Source: Candidatus Chloroploca mongolica (GTDB lineage: Bacteria; Chloroflexota; Chloroflexia; Chloroflexales; Chloroflexaceae). Taken from it: 64,000 nucleotides of DNA. The stretch covers positions 1 through 64,000 of the forward strand of contig NZ_SIJK02000034.1 in assembly GCF_004762035.2 (NCBI RefSeq), given 5' to 3'. Positions 34,301 through 42,864 of the stretch are shown here, one piece after another (position 1 is the stretch's first letter; each line of letters begins with the position of its first letter). The notes under the pieces are model-generated. The model was not told the origin of the DNA. It searched no databases and was given only the letters and a program-made list of their open reading frames with translations. Made by a program: the position numbers and the translations under genes.

Positions 34301-37151
34301 GCGTCGCCTCACTGACATAGCTCGCGCCACTCAGGCGCACCCGTAGCCCTTTGCGTTTGCCCACAGGCGTTGGCGCTGGTGGCCGTTGGTACCCGTCAAT
34401 CCCGCGCATTGGCACCCCGAGGACGCGCAGTTGCACGGCGGCCTCGCGGAGTTGACGGTCGCTGTCCTGTTTCCGCTGTGGGTTCAGCGCAATTGCGACA
34501 TGGGGCCGATCATGCAGGATCGTCTTGACCAGATTGGTAAGGATGTTGCGCGGGCCACATTCTACAAAGATGGTGCCTCCAGCCGCGTAGATCTGTTCGA
34601 TCTGCTGTAAGAAGTAGACCGGTTGCAGCAACTGGTCGGCGAGCATCGCCTGCATTGCCTCGGGTTGATGGGGGTAGGGTTGCGCTGTCGCATTCGCGTA
34701 GACCGGGATCTGGGGTGGGTTGAACGCGGTTTTGCGAATGGCCTGGCTAAATGGCCCATGCGCATGGCTCACCAGGGGCGTGTGAAACGCTGCTGCGACG
34801 GGCAAGAGCGTGGCGGTGTGTCCTGCGGCCTGGGCAAGTTGATGCACCTGGGCGATCGCCGCATGAGGGCCAGCGAGCACAACCTGGTCGCGTGCGTTGA
34901 GATTGGCGATCATCACCCCGGGCACCTGTGCTATCAAGCCTTGCACGACTGCGATATCGGCGGCAACGGCCAGCATCGTGCCGGCATCAAACGATGGATC
35001 ATCAGGCGGCGCCATGGCGCGTCCACGGGCATGCATCAGCCTGAAGAACGCCGCATCGTCAAGCGCCCCCGCTGCCCAGAGGGCGGTCAGTTCGCCAAAG
35101 CTATGCCCCGCCGCAAACGCGGGCCGCAAGCCAGCCTCGCGTAGCAGCCGAAACAAGCCGGCACTCACCGCACCAATGGCTGGTTGGGCGTAGGCCGTCT
35201 GCTGCAACTGGGCATCTTGACGCGCCTCTTCCTGGGGGGTAAAGACCGGGGAAGGAAAAAGAACCTCGGCTAGCGACGGGCGTACCGCGCCTCCCGCTGC
35301 ATTCGCTTCGCCAAGGAGCGTGCGCAACAGCGGAAAGTTGAGCATGACCTCGCGCCCCATCTCGCGGTACTGCGAACCTTGCCCCGGAAAGAGCGCCACA
35401 ACCCGCCCCTCGGTCGCCATCCCAACGCGTTGATACCAGACCCCGCGTGGATGCTGCAGGCGCTCGGCGTCGGGTTGCTCGCGCAGGAGTGGCATGATCC
35501 GCTGGAGTTGCTCGCACGCTTCGCCAGGATGTTCGGCAACAAAGCCGAGGCGGGCATACGCCGGGGGCAAAACGATCGTCTGACTTGTCTCGGCGAGTTC
35601 GGCAAAAACCTGGGTGGCTTCTGATCCAGCGAGGGCTTCGGCGAGGTTCGTGCAGGTGGCCAGCAGTTCCACCGGGGTGGCCGCACTGATCAGGATCTCG
35701 CGGGCGGTCTGGTGGATACGATAGGGTTGCTGCTGCTCGGCTTCGTACTCTTCCAGCACCACATGAAAATTGGTGCCCCCAAAGCCAAAGGCACTCACCC
35801 CGGCGCGGCGCGGCGCGCCATCGGGCCTGCGCAGCCACGGGCGCGGGCGTGTATTGACATAAAGCGGCGAGCCATCAAGGCCGAACTTTGGATTGGGTTG
35901 GATCACATTGATTGTTGGGGGCAGAACCTTGTGGTGCAACGCGAGCGTGGCCTTGATCATCCCCGCCGCCCCAGCGGCCGCTTTCGTATGGCCGATCTGC
36001 GACTTGACGCTGCCGAGTGCGATCTGCTCCTGGCCAGCGTTGGCGCTCCCAAAGACTTCACGCAAGGCCGTCACCTCGCAGAGATCGCCGGCGACCGTGC
36101 CAGTCCCGTGGGCTTCGATCAATCCGACGGTCGCAGGATCAACCTCGGCCAGTTCGTACGCACGGCGCAACGCCCGTACCTGACCTTCAGCCCTGGGTGC
36201 ATAAATGCTCCGGTACCGACCATCGCTTGACGACCCGATGCCACGGATCAGCGCATAGATGCGGTCGCCGTCGCGCTCGGCATCTGAGAGCCGTTTGAGC
36301 ACCAGCATCCCGATGCCCTCGCCAACCATCATCCCGTCGGACGCAGCATCAAATGGCCGTACCATGTTGCTGCGTGAAAAAGCCGGGGTTTTGCTAAAAC
36401 AGAGGTACATAAAAGGTGAATTATCGGTATCCACCCCACCGGTCAGCATCATATCGCAACGATGTGCACTCAGTTCACTGATCGCCATCTGCAACGCACT
36501 GAGTGACGACGCACAGGCCGCATCGGTGACACAATTGATGCCACCCAGGTCAAAACGATTAGCGATCCGCCCGGCAATCACATTGCCGAGCATCCCTGGG
36601 AACGAATTCTCTTCCCACCGAATATAGGCCAGTTTGATCTTCTCAACCGCCGCGTTGATGATCTCATCGCCCAGCCCGCAACTGCGCAAGGCCCGTTCCC
36701 AGACAGGGTATTGCAGGCGCGCGATCAGTGGCGTCATTAATTTTTGCCCACCGCCAATGCCGAGCACCACCCCGGTACGCCCGAAATCGTAGCCGCGCCC
36801 CTCACCATAGCCAGCATCGTCAAACGCCTGACGCGCGGCAACCAGGGCCAGCAACTGCGAGACATCCGTCACTTCGAGAATATTGGGTGGCAGGCCAAAT
36901 TCGAGGGGGTTAAAATCAAGGTCAGGTAAAAAACCGCCCCGGCGCGAATAGGTCTTGTCGGGAACTGTCGGGTCAGGATCGTAATAATCCTCCAACTTCC
37001 AACGCGAGGGAGGCACATCCGTGATGCTATCACGTTCGCGCAGGATATTATCCCAATAGGTGGTCACATCATGCGCCTGGGGGAAGAACGAAGCCAAACC
37101 GATAATCGCGATTGGCTCCATCCTCGCCGAACGCGCAGAAGAAGAGTGCAT
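31305..37151 (-). CDS. pfaA: PUFA-type synthase KS-MAT-3xACP subunit (first part of PfaA)
   Basis: 1948 aa from the ATG at 37151, five bases after GAGGAAAG. KS (~11-460): TDAACASSLSALQM, EAHGTGTVAGD, KSQIGHTKAAAG. MAT (~590-890): LFPGQGSQYREMG and AAGHSFGELTALWAAG. Three nearly identical acyl-carrier domains follow (coding ~33.2-33.4, 32.6-32.8 and 32.15-32.37 kb), each with DLGIDSIKRVDIL, whose Ser takes phosphopantetheine. Linkers are Ala/Pro-rich with PPTPALPHAGGGS units. The last ~240 residues are the non-catalytic half of a ketoreductase; the catalytic half is in the next gene. Start of the five-gene operon. No phosphopantetheinyl transferase is seen in the window. Confidence 0.92.
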   Translation of the reverse strand: MHSSSARSARMEPIAIIGLASFFPQAHDVTTYWDNILRERDSITDVPPSRWKLEDYYDPDPTVPDKTYSRRGGFLPDLDFNPLEFGLPPNILEVTDVSQLLALVAARQAFDDAGYGEGRGYDFGRTGVVLGIGGGQKLMTPLIARLQYPVWERALRSCGLGDEIINAAVEKIKLAYIRWEENSFPGMLGNVIAGRIANRFDLGGINCVTDAACASSLSALQMAISELSAHRCDMMLTGGVDTDNSPFMYLCFSKTPAFSRSNMVRPFDAASDGMMVGEGIGMLVLKRLSDAERDGDRIYALIRGIGSSSDGRYRSIYAPRAEGQVRALRRAYELAEVDPATVGLIEAHGTGTVAGDLCEVTALREVFGSANAGQEQIALGSVKSQIGHTKAAAGAAGMIKATLALHHKVLPPTINVIQPNPKFGLDGSPLYVNTRPRPWLRRPDGAPRRAGVSAFGFGGTNFHVVLEEYEAEQQQPYRIHQTAREILISAATPVELLATCTNLAEALAGSEATQVFAELAETSQTIVLPPAYARLGFVAEHPGEACEQLQRIMPLLREQPDAERLQHPRGVWYQRVGMATEGRVVALFPGQGSQYREMGREVMLNFPLLRTLLGEANAAGGAVRPSLAEVLFPSPVFTPQEEARQDAQLQQTAYAQPAIGAVSAGLFRLLREAGLRPAFAAGHSFGELTALWAAGALDDAAFFRLMHARGRAMAPPDDPSFDAGTMLAVAADIAVVQGLIAQVPGVMIANLNARDQVVLAGPHAAIAQVHQLAQAAGHTATLLPVAAAFHTPLVSHAHGPFSQAIRKTAFNPPQIPVYANATAQPYPHQPEAMQAMLADQLLQPVYFLQQIEQIYAAGGTIFVECGPRNILTNLVKTILHDRPHVAIALNPQRKQDSDRQLREAAVQLRVLGVPMRGIDGYQRPPAPTPVGKRKGLRVRLSGASYVSEATRTAFENAVAHVTPVAAEKATATKPLLQTEQPVSAYPNGIGMQTDIQMNPQSLSQNGSHEQNTLAPGDLVARLLNHQRDLLQVHQQFLNYQLDYTRLLLQAPEQKTPQTQEDLAAIHAMQRETLRIHEQFLAQQSAYANGLLGLIEHVSGNAPPPAPPPTPALPHQGGGSGVPPTPALPHAGTPPPTPALPHAGGGSVVLPAPALGGSALPAPAFAPPVPPPAAVAPAPAFAPPVPPPTAVAPAPAFAPPVPPPTAVAPAPAFAPPVPPPTAVAPAPAFTPPVSPPTAVAAPEAKKAASPAPTLSPELIEGLLTVVSEKTGYPYETLELAMDMESDLGIDSIKRVDILGTMQSRFALPRLAPEELAELRTLGQVVEHLHQTARGSVPPTPALPHAGGGSVVPPTPALPHQGGGSVVPPTPALPHAGGGSALPAPAFAPPVPPPAAVAPAPAFAPPVSPPTAVAPAPAFAPPVSPPTAVAPPEAKKGASNPVPTLSPELIEGLLTVVSEKTGYPYETLELAMDMESDLGIDSIKRVDILGTMQNRFALPRLAPEELAELRTLGQVVEHLHQTVRGSVPPTPALPHAGGSALPAPAFAPPVPPPAAVAPAPAFAPPVSPPTAVAQPPAPALPPLGGGSGTSGTVAPLSPELIEGLLTVVSEKTGYPYETLELAMDMESDLGIDSIKRVDILGTMQSRFALPRLAPEELAELRTLGQVVEHLHQTVNGSTPPTPALPHAGGGSALPAPALSAVPAPVPTVPSAPPRLVQLPMPDMLELAPVDGWSCVITDDGSSVPGMLAQALAERGWQPVVLRLPTAVAGTHAPLPRGIARVVLPDMSEAHLNQTLHALAESYGPICGLIHLHPQAEQPLATGQLFSAIEHQLVRHVFLAAGQLKASLVAASQASRAFFVTLTRLDGELGTSMRQPISPVGGGLFGLVKSLRQEWPTVFCRALDVHPAYEAEQIVGLVLGEMHDPDQRLVEVGYGYQGRVTLGADLPIGDV
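32040..33860 (-). repeat. Nested repeats: three ACP units and repeat-derived linkers
   Basis: Three ~240-bp ACP units are more than 90% alike by eye. Between them lie copies of ggtggcgacaccggcggcgcaaaggcc (coding APAFAPPV-PPTAV) and eight copies of a GC-rich palindrome ctccctcc-gcgtggggga-gggccggggtg (coding PPTPALPHAGGGS), plus one variant. The palindrome is of the type found as dispersed intergenic elements. Confidence 0.85.
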
Positions 37152-37203
37152 ACGCTTTCCTCAAAAGCCGGAATCGATGCGTGGCGATCGCGCACGCGGT
37201 TGC

Positions 37204-37231
37204 ATTATAACCGTTCCTGCAACAATTGTTG
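37204..37231 (-). promoter_or_regulatory. Pfa operon promoter with a palindromic operator
   Basis: On the minus strand a TATAAT -10 box (37204-37209) is preceded after 10 bp by CAACAATTGTTG (37220-37231), a perfect 12-bp palindrome lying in the -35 region where no good TTGACA is seen. It suggests control by a dimeric regulator. The operon start is 53 bp further. Confidence 0.55.
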
Positions 37232-37272
37232 TTTATGAAGAGTTAAAGGACATCCACTGAATCTCGCGCTTC

Positions 37273-37339
37273 ACTTACCAGATTCTTAACACCCTCTTAA
37301 TAAAATCTCTCTGGCGCCTTAACAGAGGCAGCGTAGAAT
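37273..37339 (+). promoter_or_regulatory. Pho box and promoter of the pst operon
   Basis: Heptamers ACTTACC (37273), TCTTAAC (37284), TCTTAAT (37295), a degenerate TCTCTCT (37306) and CCTTAAC (37317) follow each other with an exact 11-bp period. This agrees with CTTAAC-type Pho boxes bound by PhoB/SphR regulators. TAGAAT (37334-37339) 10 bp further is the likely -10 box, the standard layout of PhoB-activated promoters lacking a -35. Confidence 0.72.
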
Positions 37340-37487
37340 GGCTGCGGTGTCACAGTTTGCAGGATCAAGCTATATGAACCCACCAAGACGTGTTGACTAG
37401 GATGAATCTCGCTCATCCTGGTTTTTGGTGTGACTTGTAACTTGTGACCCACCTGTGTGTCTCGTTCAATCAGGAGGATTGACAAGT

Positions 37488-39467
37488 ATGGCCCCGAATT
37501 TCAGACGCCTTATGCCGCTTTTTATGATGTTGGCCCTGCTACTGCCGATTCTGGTTGCCTGTGGTGGTGCCCCTGCGGCAACCCCTACCGACGCCCCAGT
37601 TGCGCAGGCGACAGATGCCCCCGCCGCGACAGCGGTGCCCGAACCAACGGCCGTTCCCGCGCCAACGGCTGAGCCAACAGCTGAGCCAACGGTTGCCCCC
37701 GAGCCGACGACCCCACCAGCGGGCGATGTTATTGAGTTGCCCGAAGTGAATCCGGCCGATTACAGTGGCGACATTATCATCGCCGGTTCGTCGACGGTCT
37801 TCCCGCTGACCGAGCGGATGGCCGAGTTGTTCATCGAAGATGGCTTCACCGGCCAGATCACGATTGACAGCATTGGCTCGGGGGCGGGCTACGAGCGCTT
37901 CTGCACCGCAGCTGAAAGCGATATTGCCAATGCCTCGCGGCCGATCCGTGACACTGAACTGGCTGCCTGTGAGACGAGTGGCCGCCCGGCCCTCGAGTTC
38001 CGCGTTGGCACCGATGCACTGGCCGTGGTCGTCTCGACCGAGAACGATTTCATCACCAATGCCACGGTCGAGGAACTGGCCGCGATCTTTGGTACCGCAA
38101 CCAACTGGTCAGACGTGAACCCGAGTTGGCCGAACGAGCCCATCCAGCGCTTCATTCCGGGTACCGATAGTGGCACCTTTGACTACTTTGTGGAAGAAGT
38201 CTTTGAGGAAGACCCGGCCGTGATGTTGAGTGCCAGCAATACGCAGTTGAGCGAGGATGACAACGTGCTGGTGCAGGGCATCCTGGGTAGCCCGTATGCG
38301 ATTGGCTTCTTTGGCTACGCCTACTACGAAGAGAATGCGAGTCGGCTGAATATTCTCGATATCGATGGGGTCGAGCCGACTGCCGAGAGCACCGAGGATG
38401 GCAGCTATCCGCTGGCCCGTCCGCTCTTCATCTTCTCGGCGGCCAACATCATGGCCGAGAAGCCTCAGGTGGCCGCCTTTATCAACTACTACCTCACCTT
38501 CGTTGGTGATGAGGTTATTGATGTCGGCTACTTCCCCGCGAGCGTGAACGCCATTAATGCCGCCAAGAACCGCTGGCTTCAGGCAACTGGTGGCGAGGTT
38601 GAGCCAATCGCGCTGCCCGAAGTGAATCCGGCCGATTACAGTGGCGACATTATCATCGCCGGTTCGTCGACGGTCTTCCCGCTGACCGAGCGGATGGCCG
38701 AGTTGTTCATCGAAGATGGCTTCACCGGCCAGATCACGATTGACAGCATTGGCTCGGGGGCGGGCTACGAGCGCTTCTGCACCGCAGCTGAAAGCGATAT
38801 TGCCAATGCCTCGCGGCCGATCCGTGACACTGAACTGGCTGCCTGTGAGACGAGTGGCCGCCCGGCCCTCGAGTTCCGCGTTGGCACCGATGCACTGGCC
38901 GTGGTCGTCTCGACCGAGAACGATTTCATCACCAATGCCACGGTCGAGGAACTGGCCGCGATCTTTGGTACCGCAACCAACTGGTCAGACGTGAACCCGA
39001 GTTGGCCGAACGAGCCCATCCAGCGCTTCATTCCGGGTACCGATAGTGGCACCTTTGACTACTTTGTGGAAGAAGTCTTTGAGGAAGACCCGGCCGTGAT
39101 GTTGAGTGCCAGCAATACGCAGTTGAGCGAGGATGACAACGTGCTGGTGCAGGGCATCCTGGGTAGCCCGTATGCGATTGGCTTCTTTGGCTACGCCTAC
39201 TACGAAGAGAATGCGAGTCGGCTGAATATTCTCGATATCGATGGGGTCGAGCCGACTGCCGAGAGCACCGAGGATGGCAGCTATCCGCTGGCCCGTCCGC
39301 TCTTCATCTTCTCGGCGGCCAACATCATGGCCGAGAAGCCTCAGGTGGCCGCCTTTATCAACTACTACCTTACCTTCGTTGGTGATGAGGTCGTTGATGT
39401 CGGCTACTTCCCCGCCAGTGTCCGTGCAATCAACGCTGCCAAGACGAACTGGCTTGAGGCGAACTAG
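37488..39467 (+). CDS. pstS: PstS phosphate-binding lipoprotein with two fused copies
   Basis: 659 aa from the ATG at 37488, ten bases after AGGAGG; the in-frame upstream ATG at 37455 has none. The signal peptide MAPNFRRLMPLFMMLALLL ends in a lipobox LVAC. After a Thr/Ala/Pro linker come two PstS-like type 2 periplasmic binding domains (~85-375 and ~377-659), both starting LPEVNPADYSGDIIIAGSST, with phosphate ligands in AGSSTVFPLTE and IGSGAGYERF. The two 876-bp units are almost identical in DNA until near their ends. Normal PstS has one domain. It delivers phosphate to PstCAB and is preceded by a Pho box, so it is induced by phosphate starvation. Confidence 0.93.
   Translation: MAPNFRRLMPLFMMLALLLPILVACGGAPAATPTDAPVAQATDAPAATAVPEPTAVPAPTAEPTAEPTVAPEPTTPPAGDVIELPEVNPADYSGDIIIAGSSTVFPLTERMAELFIEDGFTGQITIDSIGSGAGYERFCTAAESDIANASRPIRDTELAACETSGRPALEFRVGTDALAVVVSTENDFITNATVEELAAIFGTATNWSDVNPSWPNEPIQRFIPGTDSGTFDYFVEEVFEEDPAVMLSASNTQLSEDDNVLVQGILGSPYAIGFFGYAYYEENASRLNILDIDGVEPTAESTEDGSYPLARPLFIFSAANIMAEKPQVAAFINYYLTFVGDEVIDVGYFPASVNAINAAKNRWLQATGGEVEPIALPEVNPADYSGDIIIAGSSTVFPLTERMAELFIEDGFTGQITIDSIGSGAGYERFCTAAESDIANASRPIRDTELAACETSGRPALEFRVGTDALAVVVSTENDFITNATVEELAAIFGTATNWSDVNPSWPNEPIQRFIPGTDSGTFDYFVEEVFEEDPAVMLSASNTQLSEDDNVLVQGILGSPYAIGFFGYAYYEENASRLNILDIDGVEPTAESTEDGSYPLARPLFIFSAANIMAEKPQVAAFINYYLTFVGDEVVDVGYFPASVRAINAAKTNWLEAN
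37738..39440 (+). repeat. 876-bp tandem duplication inside pstS
   Basis: tgcccgaagtgaatccggcc begins at 37738 and again at 38614, offset 876 bp (292 codons). The copies look identical for about 750 bp, then differ at silent and coding sites near the 3' end (for example ctcacc/cttacc, gttatt/gtcgtt). This argues for a true duplication kept alike by gene conversion. Confidence 0.92.
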
Positions 39468-39515
39468 TAGTTTGTCCAGATGTGACCTTCGTCGAGGATA
39501 CCAAACGTAACGGGT

Positions 39516-39540
39516 ATGGAGGGGCTACTCGCCCCTCCAT
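39516..39540 (+). terminator. Hairpin between pstS and pstC
   Basis: ATGGAGGGGC (39516-39525) and GCCCCTCCAT (39531-39540) form a perfect 10-bp stem with loop TACTC, without a T tract. It probably protects the pstS message or partially terminates, so that more PstS than transporter is made. A TATAAT at 39607-39612 could be a secondary promoter for pstC. Confidence 0.65.
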
Positions 39541-39679
39541 GTAATTTCAGGGCTTAAGAATACATCAGTTTGAATTGATATAAAACAAAAGATAGGCAAC
39601 CCGGTTTATAATACAGCTCGTACGAAGGCTTTTCAGACAGCTTCGCAGCAGCGGTAATCGGCTTACCAAGGAGGATTGC

Positions 39680-40645
39680 ATGGCGGATCAGCTCCGCGTC
39701 AACTCAGATCCGCGAGCGGCACTTGCCGGGGATGCGGTCAAACAGGTCGACCTGCGTAAACGTCCGCGTATTGGCGAAACAATTATTCAAACAATACTCT
39801 ACGCATGTGGATTTATATCTATTTTTACAACTATCGGCATTGTGTACGTACTTGGGCAGGAGTCGCTGCGCTTCTTTGCCAGCGACGAAGTGAGTCTGGT
39901 TGAATTTTTTACCAACACGGTCTGGCAGCCGGTCATTGGTGAATTTGGCATTTTACCCCTCGTCAATTCGACCATGATGGTGACGATTATTGCGTTGATG
40001 GTCGCGATTCCGCTGGGCCTGGCGATGGCGATCTATATGGCCGAATATGCCTCTGAGCGTGTGCGGGCCTTCCTCAAGCCGGTCATCGAGTTGCTGGCTG
40101 GTATTCCTACCGTGGTCTATGGCTTCTTTGCGCTCACTTTTGTTACCCCCTGGCTCCGCGAAATCTTTGGGCGTGATGTTGTCCAGATTTACAATGTCAT
40201 GTCGGCCGGTCTAGTTGTTGGCATTCTCATTACGCCGATTATCGCGACGCTGAGTGAAGATGCGCTCAGTGCCGTGCCGAGTGGCTTGCGTCAGGCGAGT
40301 CTTGGTCTTGGGGCAACCAAGTGGGAGACGGCCATTCGGGTGGTTGTGCCCGCCGCTTTCTCAGGCATTGTCGCGGCGAGCATTGTGGCAATGTCGCGGG
40401 CGATTGGCGAGACGATGGTCGTCGCCCTTGCGGCTGGCGCAAGCCCCCAGTTTACCTTCAATCCCTTTCTCCCGGCTGAGACAATGACCGGCCATATTGC
40501 TCGTATTTCAGGTGGCGACCTGAGCTATCAGACGATTGACTACAATAGCATCTTTGCCATTGGCCTGGTGCTCTTCTTTATGACGCTGACCTTGAACATT
40601 GTCAGCCGTATGATCGTGCGGCGCTTCCGGGAGGTTTACGAATAA
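39680..40645 (+). CDS. pstC: Phosphate ABC transporter permease PstC
   Basis: 321 aa, with AGGAGG 8 bases before the ATG. About six membrane segments. The permease signature is seen in [20 protein letters not shown] (EAA loop) and in [16 protein letters not shown]. It forms the inner-membrane channel with PstA. Stop and the pstA start share a base (TAATG), so translation is coupled. Follows pstS by 212 bp. Confidence 0.95.
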   Translation: MADQLRVNSDPRAALAGDAVKQVDLRKRPRIGETIIQTILYACGFISIFTTIGIVYVLGQESLRFFASDEVSLVEFFTNTVWQPVIGEFGILPLVNSTMMVTIIALMVAIPLGLAMAIYMAEYASERVRAFLKPVIELLAGIPTVVYGFFALTFVTPWLREIFGRDVVQIYNVMSAGLVVGILITPIIATLSEDALSAVPSGLRQASLGLGATKWETAIRVVVPAAFSGIVAASIVAMSRAIGETMVVALAAGASPQFTFNPFLPAETMTGHIARISGGDLSYQTIDYNSIFAIGLVLFFMTLTLNIVSRMIVRRFREVYE

Positions 40646-41976
40646 TGAGTGCTGAACCATTGACTCCGCTGTCTGCGTCAACTGGACGCCTGCCGCAAGG
40701 TGAAGAGGTCAAGCAAAATGTTGCCTCGCGTCAGCAACGTGGCAAACTCTGGCAGGCTAGCCTGCTCTTTAGTGTCTTTGTGGGCCTGCTCGTTCTGCTG
40801 CTGCTGGCCTGGAATATTGTCAATGATGCCTTTGGCGGCATTGCGGTGCAAGAGGCTGTTGAGGTTGAGGCATTGACCGGTGGACGGGAATTGGAAGAGT
40901 TGGCGCAACCTGAACTGGTCGCTATTCTTGAGGAAAATCTGCGTTCCCGTGTCTTACGCAATCTCAATCGCGAACAGCCGCTTGCTGAACGCGATGCCGA
41001 AAACCTGATCGAGGTTATCCTGTTCGAAATTATCAAGCCCGAGGTTGTAGCGACGTTTAGTCTGTATGACTACCTCTTCAACCGGGCTGAGATTGAAGCA
41101 CAACTGGCCCAGGATTTCCCCCGCGCCGAGTTGGAGTTCAAGAGTTGGTTGCGTTGGGATTTCATCGTGAATCCGATGTCGAGCAACCCGATCTTTGCCG
41201 GGGTGCGCACAGCCCTGCTCGGGACACTCTGGTTGCTGGTGCTGACTATTCTGATCTCGTTTCCCCTTGGTCTCGGTGCGGCGATCTACCTTGAGGAGTA
41301 TCAAAGCGATAAGATCTTTGATGAGCGCAAACCTGTTGGTCGCTTCTTCAACCGCGTCATCGAGCGTAGTACCAGTATTATCAGTACCAATATCTATAAT
41401 CTTTCTGGGGTGCCATCGATTATCTATGGCATGCTCGGGTTAGCGATCTTTGTCCGTGCGCTCGAGGCCTTTACGAGCGGTAGTTTTTTTGGGGCCAATG
41501 AAGGGACAACGGCCAACGGGCGCACGATCATTTCGGCAGCCCTGACGATGTCGCTGCTGGTGCTTCCGGTCGTGATCATCAGTTCGCAAGAGGCGATCAA
41601 GGCCGTGCCAAGCACGCTGCGCCAGGCGAGCCTCGGCCTCGGGGCGACCAAGTGGCAGACGATCTGGAAGATTGTGTTGCCCAATGCGCTCCCCGGTATT
41701 CTGACCGGCACGATCCTCGCAATTTCACGGGCGATTGGTGAAACGGCCCCTCTGATTGTCGTGGGAGCCTCAACCTTCATTGTTACCGATCCGACTAGTA
41801 TCTTTTCGAAGTTTACCGTGTTGCCAATCCAGATCTATAACTGGACCTCGCGACCTCAGGATGAGTTTCGGGCGATTGCGGCGGCAGCGATTATTACGTT
41901 GTTGATTTTGCTGCTTTCGCTGAATGCCACGGCAATTCTGCTCAGAAATTATCTGCGCTCTAGGAGGGTGTCCTAA
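40645..41976 (+). CDS. pstA: Phosphate ABC transporter permease PstA, enlarged
   Basis: 443 aa, about 150 longer than usual PstA. The first membrane segment ([17 protein letters not shown]) is followed by a charged insertion of ~110 residues ([17 protein letters not shown] to [16 protein letters not shown]) that should lie outside the membrane. A second, short insertion follows [15 protein letters not shown]. The permease core is ordinary: [20 protein letters not shown] and [17 protein letters not shown]. The insertion could contact the unusual double PstS. Operon with pstC and pstB. Confidence 0.93.
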   Translation: MSAEPLTPLSASTGRLPQGEEVKQNVASRQQRGKLWQASLLFSVFVGLLVLLLLAWNIVNDAFGGIAVQEAVEVEALTGGRELEELAQPELVAILEENLRSRVLRNLNREQPLAERDAENLIEVILFEIIKPEVVATFSLYDYLFNRAEIEAQLAQDFPRAELEFKSWLRWDFIVNPMSSNPIFAGVRTALLGTLWLLVLTILISFPLGLGAAIYLEEYQSDKIFDERKPVGRFFNRVIERSTSIISTNIYNLSGVPSIIYGMLGLAIFVRALEAFTSGSFFGANEGTTANGRTIISAALTMSLLVLPVVIISSQEAIKAVPSTLRQASLGLGATKWQTIWKIVLPNALPGILTGTILAISRAIGETAPLIVVGASTFIVTDPTSIFSKFTVLPIQIYNWTSRPQDEFRAIAAAAIITLLILLLSLNATAILLRNYLRSRRVS

Positions 41977-41978
41977 CT

Positions 41979-42794
41979 ATGGCGATGAAGGCAATTGACC
42001 CACAGTACACTGCCGATACCAAATACGCGCTTGAGGTTCGTAATGTCGATATCTATTACAGCGCCTTTCGTGCGGTGAAAAATTGCAGCTTTGGCATGGA
42101 GCGCAACAAGATTACGGCGCTCATTGGCCCGTCAGGATGCGGCAAGAGCACCGTGTTGCGCTCGCTCAACCGGATGAACGATCTAATCGCTGGGGCACGC
42201 ACCGAGGGTGAGGTGCTCTATCGTGGGCAGAATCTCTATGACCCCGACATTGACGCTGTCCAGGTGCGCCGCAGCATTGGCATGGTCTTCCAGAAGGCTA
42301 ATCCGTTCCCCAAGTCGATCTACGATAATATCGCCTATGGTCCGCGCGTCAATGGCTGGAAGGGTTCGAAAGCCGAAATGGACGAACTGGTCGAGCGGGC
42401 GCTGCGTGGGGCTGTCCTTTGGGATGAAGTCAAGGATGATCTGAAGAAGAGTGGCCTGGCGATTTCGGGTGGGCAGCAGCAGCGCCTTTGCATTGCGCGC
42501 GCGCTCGCCGTCGAGCCCGAGGTGATCCTGATGGATGAGCCCTGCTCGGCGCTTGACCCGATCTCGACCCTGAAGATCGAGGAGTTGATGTTCGAGTTGC
42601 GCCAGCGCTACTCGATTGTCATTGTCACGCATAACATGCAGCAGGCCGCGCGCGCTTCAGATAATACGGTCTTTTTCCTGATGGATAAAGAAGACCGGGC
42701 CGGCCAGATTGTCGAATATGGTCCCACCGAGCAGATCTTCCAGAGCCCCAAAGACGAACGTACCGAGCAGTATATCTCGGGCCGTTTCGGCTAA
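41979..42794 (+). CDS. pstB: Phosphate ABC transporter ATPase PstB
   Basis: 271 aa, 2 bp after pstA, with AGGAGG upstream. Walker [11 protein letters not shown]-loop [11 protein letters not shown], signature [15 protein letters not shown], Walker [14 protein letters not shown], and the switch His in [13 protein letters not shown]; the [10 protein letters not shown] region is typical of PstB. It powers import of phosphate through PstCA. A strong hairpin follows 15 bp after the stop. No phoU is present here. Confidence 0.97.
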   Translation: MAMKAIDPQYTADTKYALEVRNVDIYYSAFRAVKNCSFGMERNKITALIGPSGCGKSTVLRSLNRMNDLIAGARTEGEVLYRGQNLYDPDIDAVQVRRSIGMVFQKANPFPKSIYDNIAYGPRVNGWKGSKAEMDELVERALRGAVLWDEVKDDLKKSGLAISGGQQQRLCIARALAVEPEVILMDEPCSALDPISTLKIEELMFELRQRYSIVIVTHNMQQAARASDNTVFFLMDKEDRAGQIVEYGPTEQIFQSPKDERTEQYISGRFG

Positions 42795-42809
42795 ACCATA
42801 GCTTTAGGT

Positions 42810-42852
42810 GGACGCAAAAACACGCAAGCATCGCTGGCGTGTTTTTGTGTCC
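42810..42852 (+). terminator. Intrinsic terminator of the pst operon
   Basis: ggacgcaaaaacacgc (42810-42825) pairs with gcgtgtttttgtgtcc (42837-42852) over 16 bp with one G-T pair and an 11-base loop; a T5 tract lies in the arm. It can serve the convergent Uma2 gene too. Confidence 0.85.
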
Positions 42853-42864
42853 AGTTAGGATTCA

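Noticed and set aside
37455-37487. Upstream in-frame start for pstS
   Set aside because: It lacks a ribosome site and would put polar residues before the lipoprotein signal. The ATG at 37488 has AGGAGG and a proper signal.
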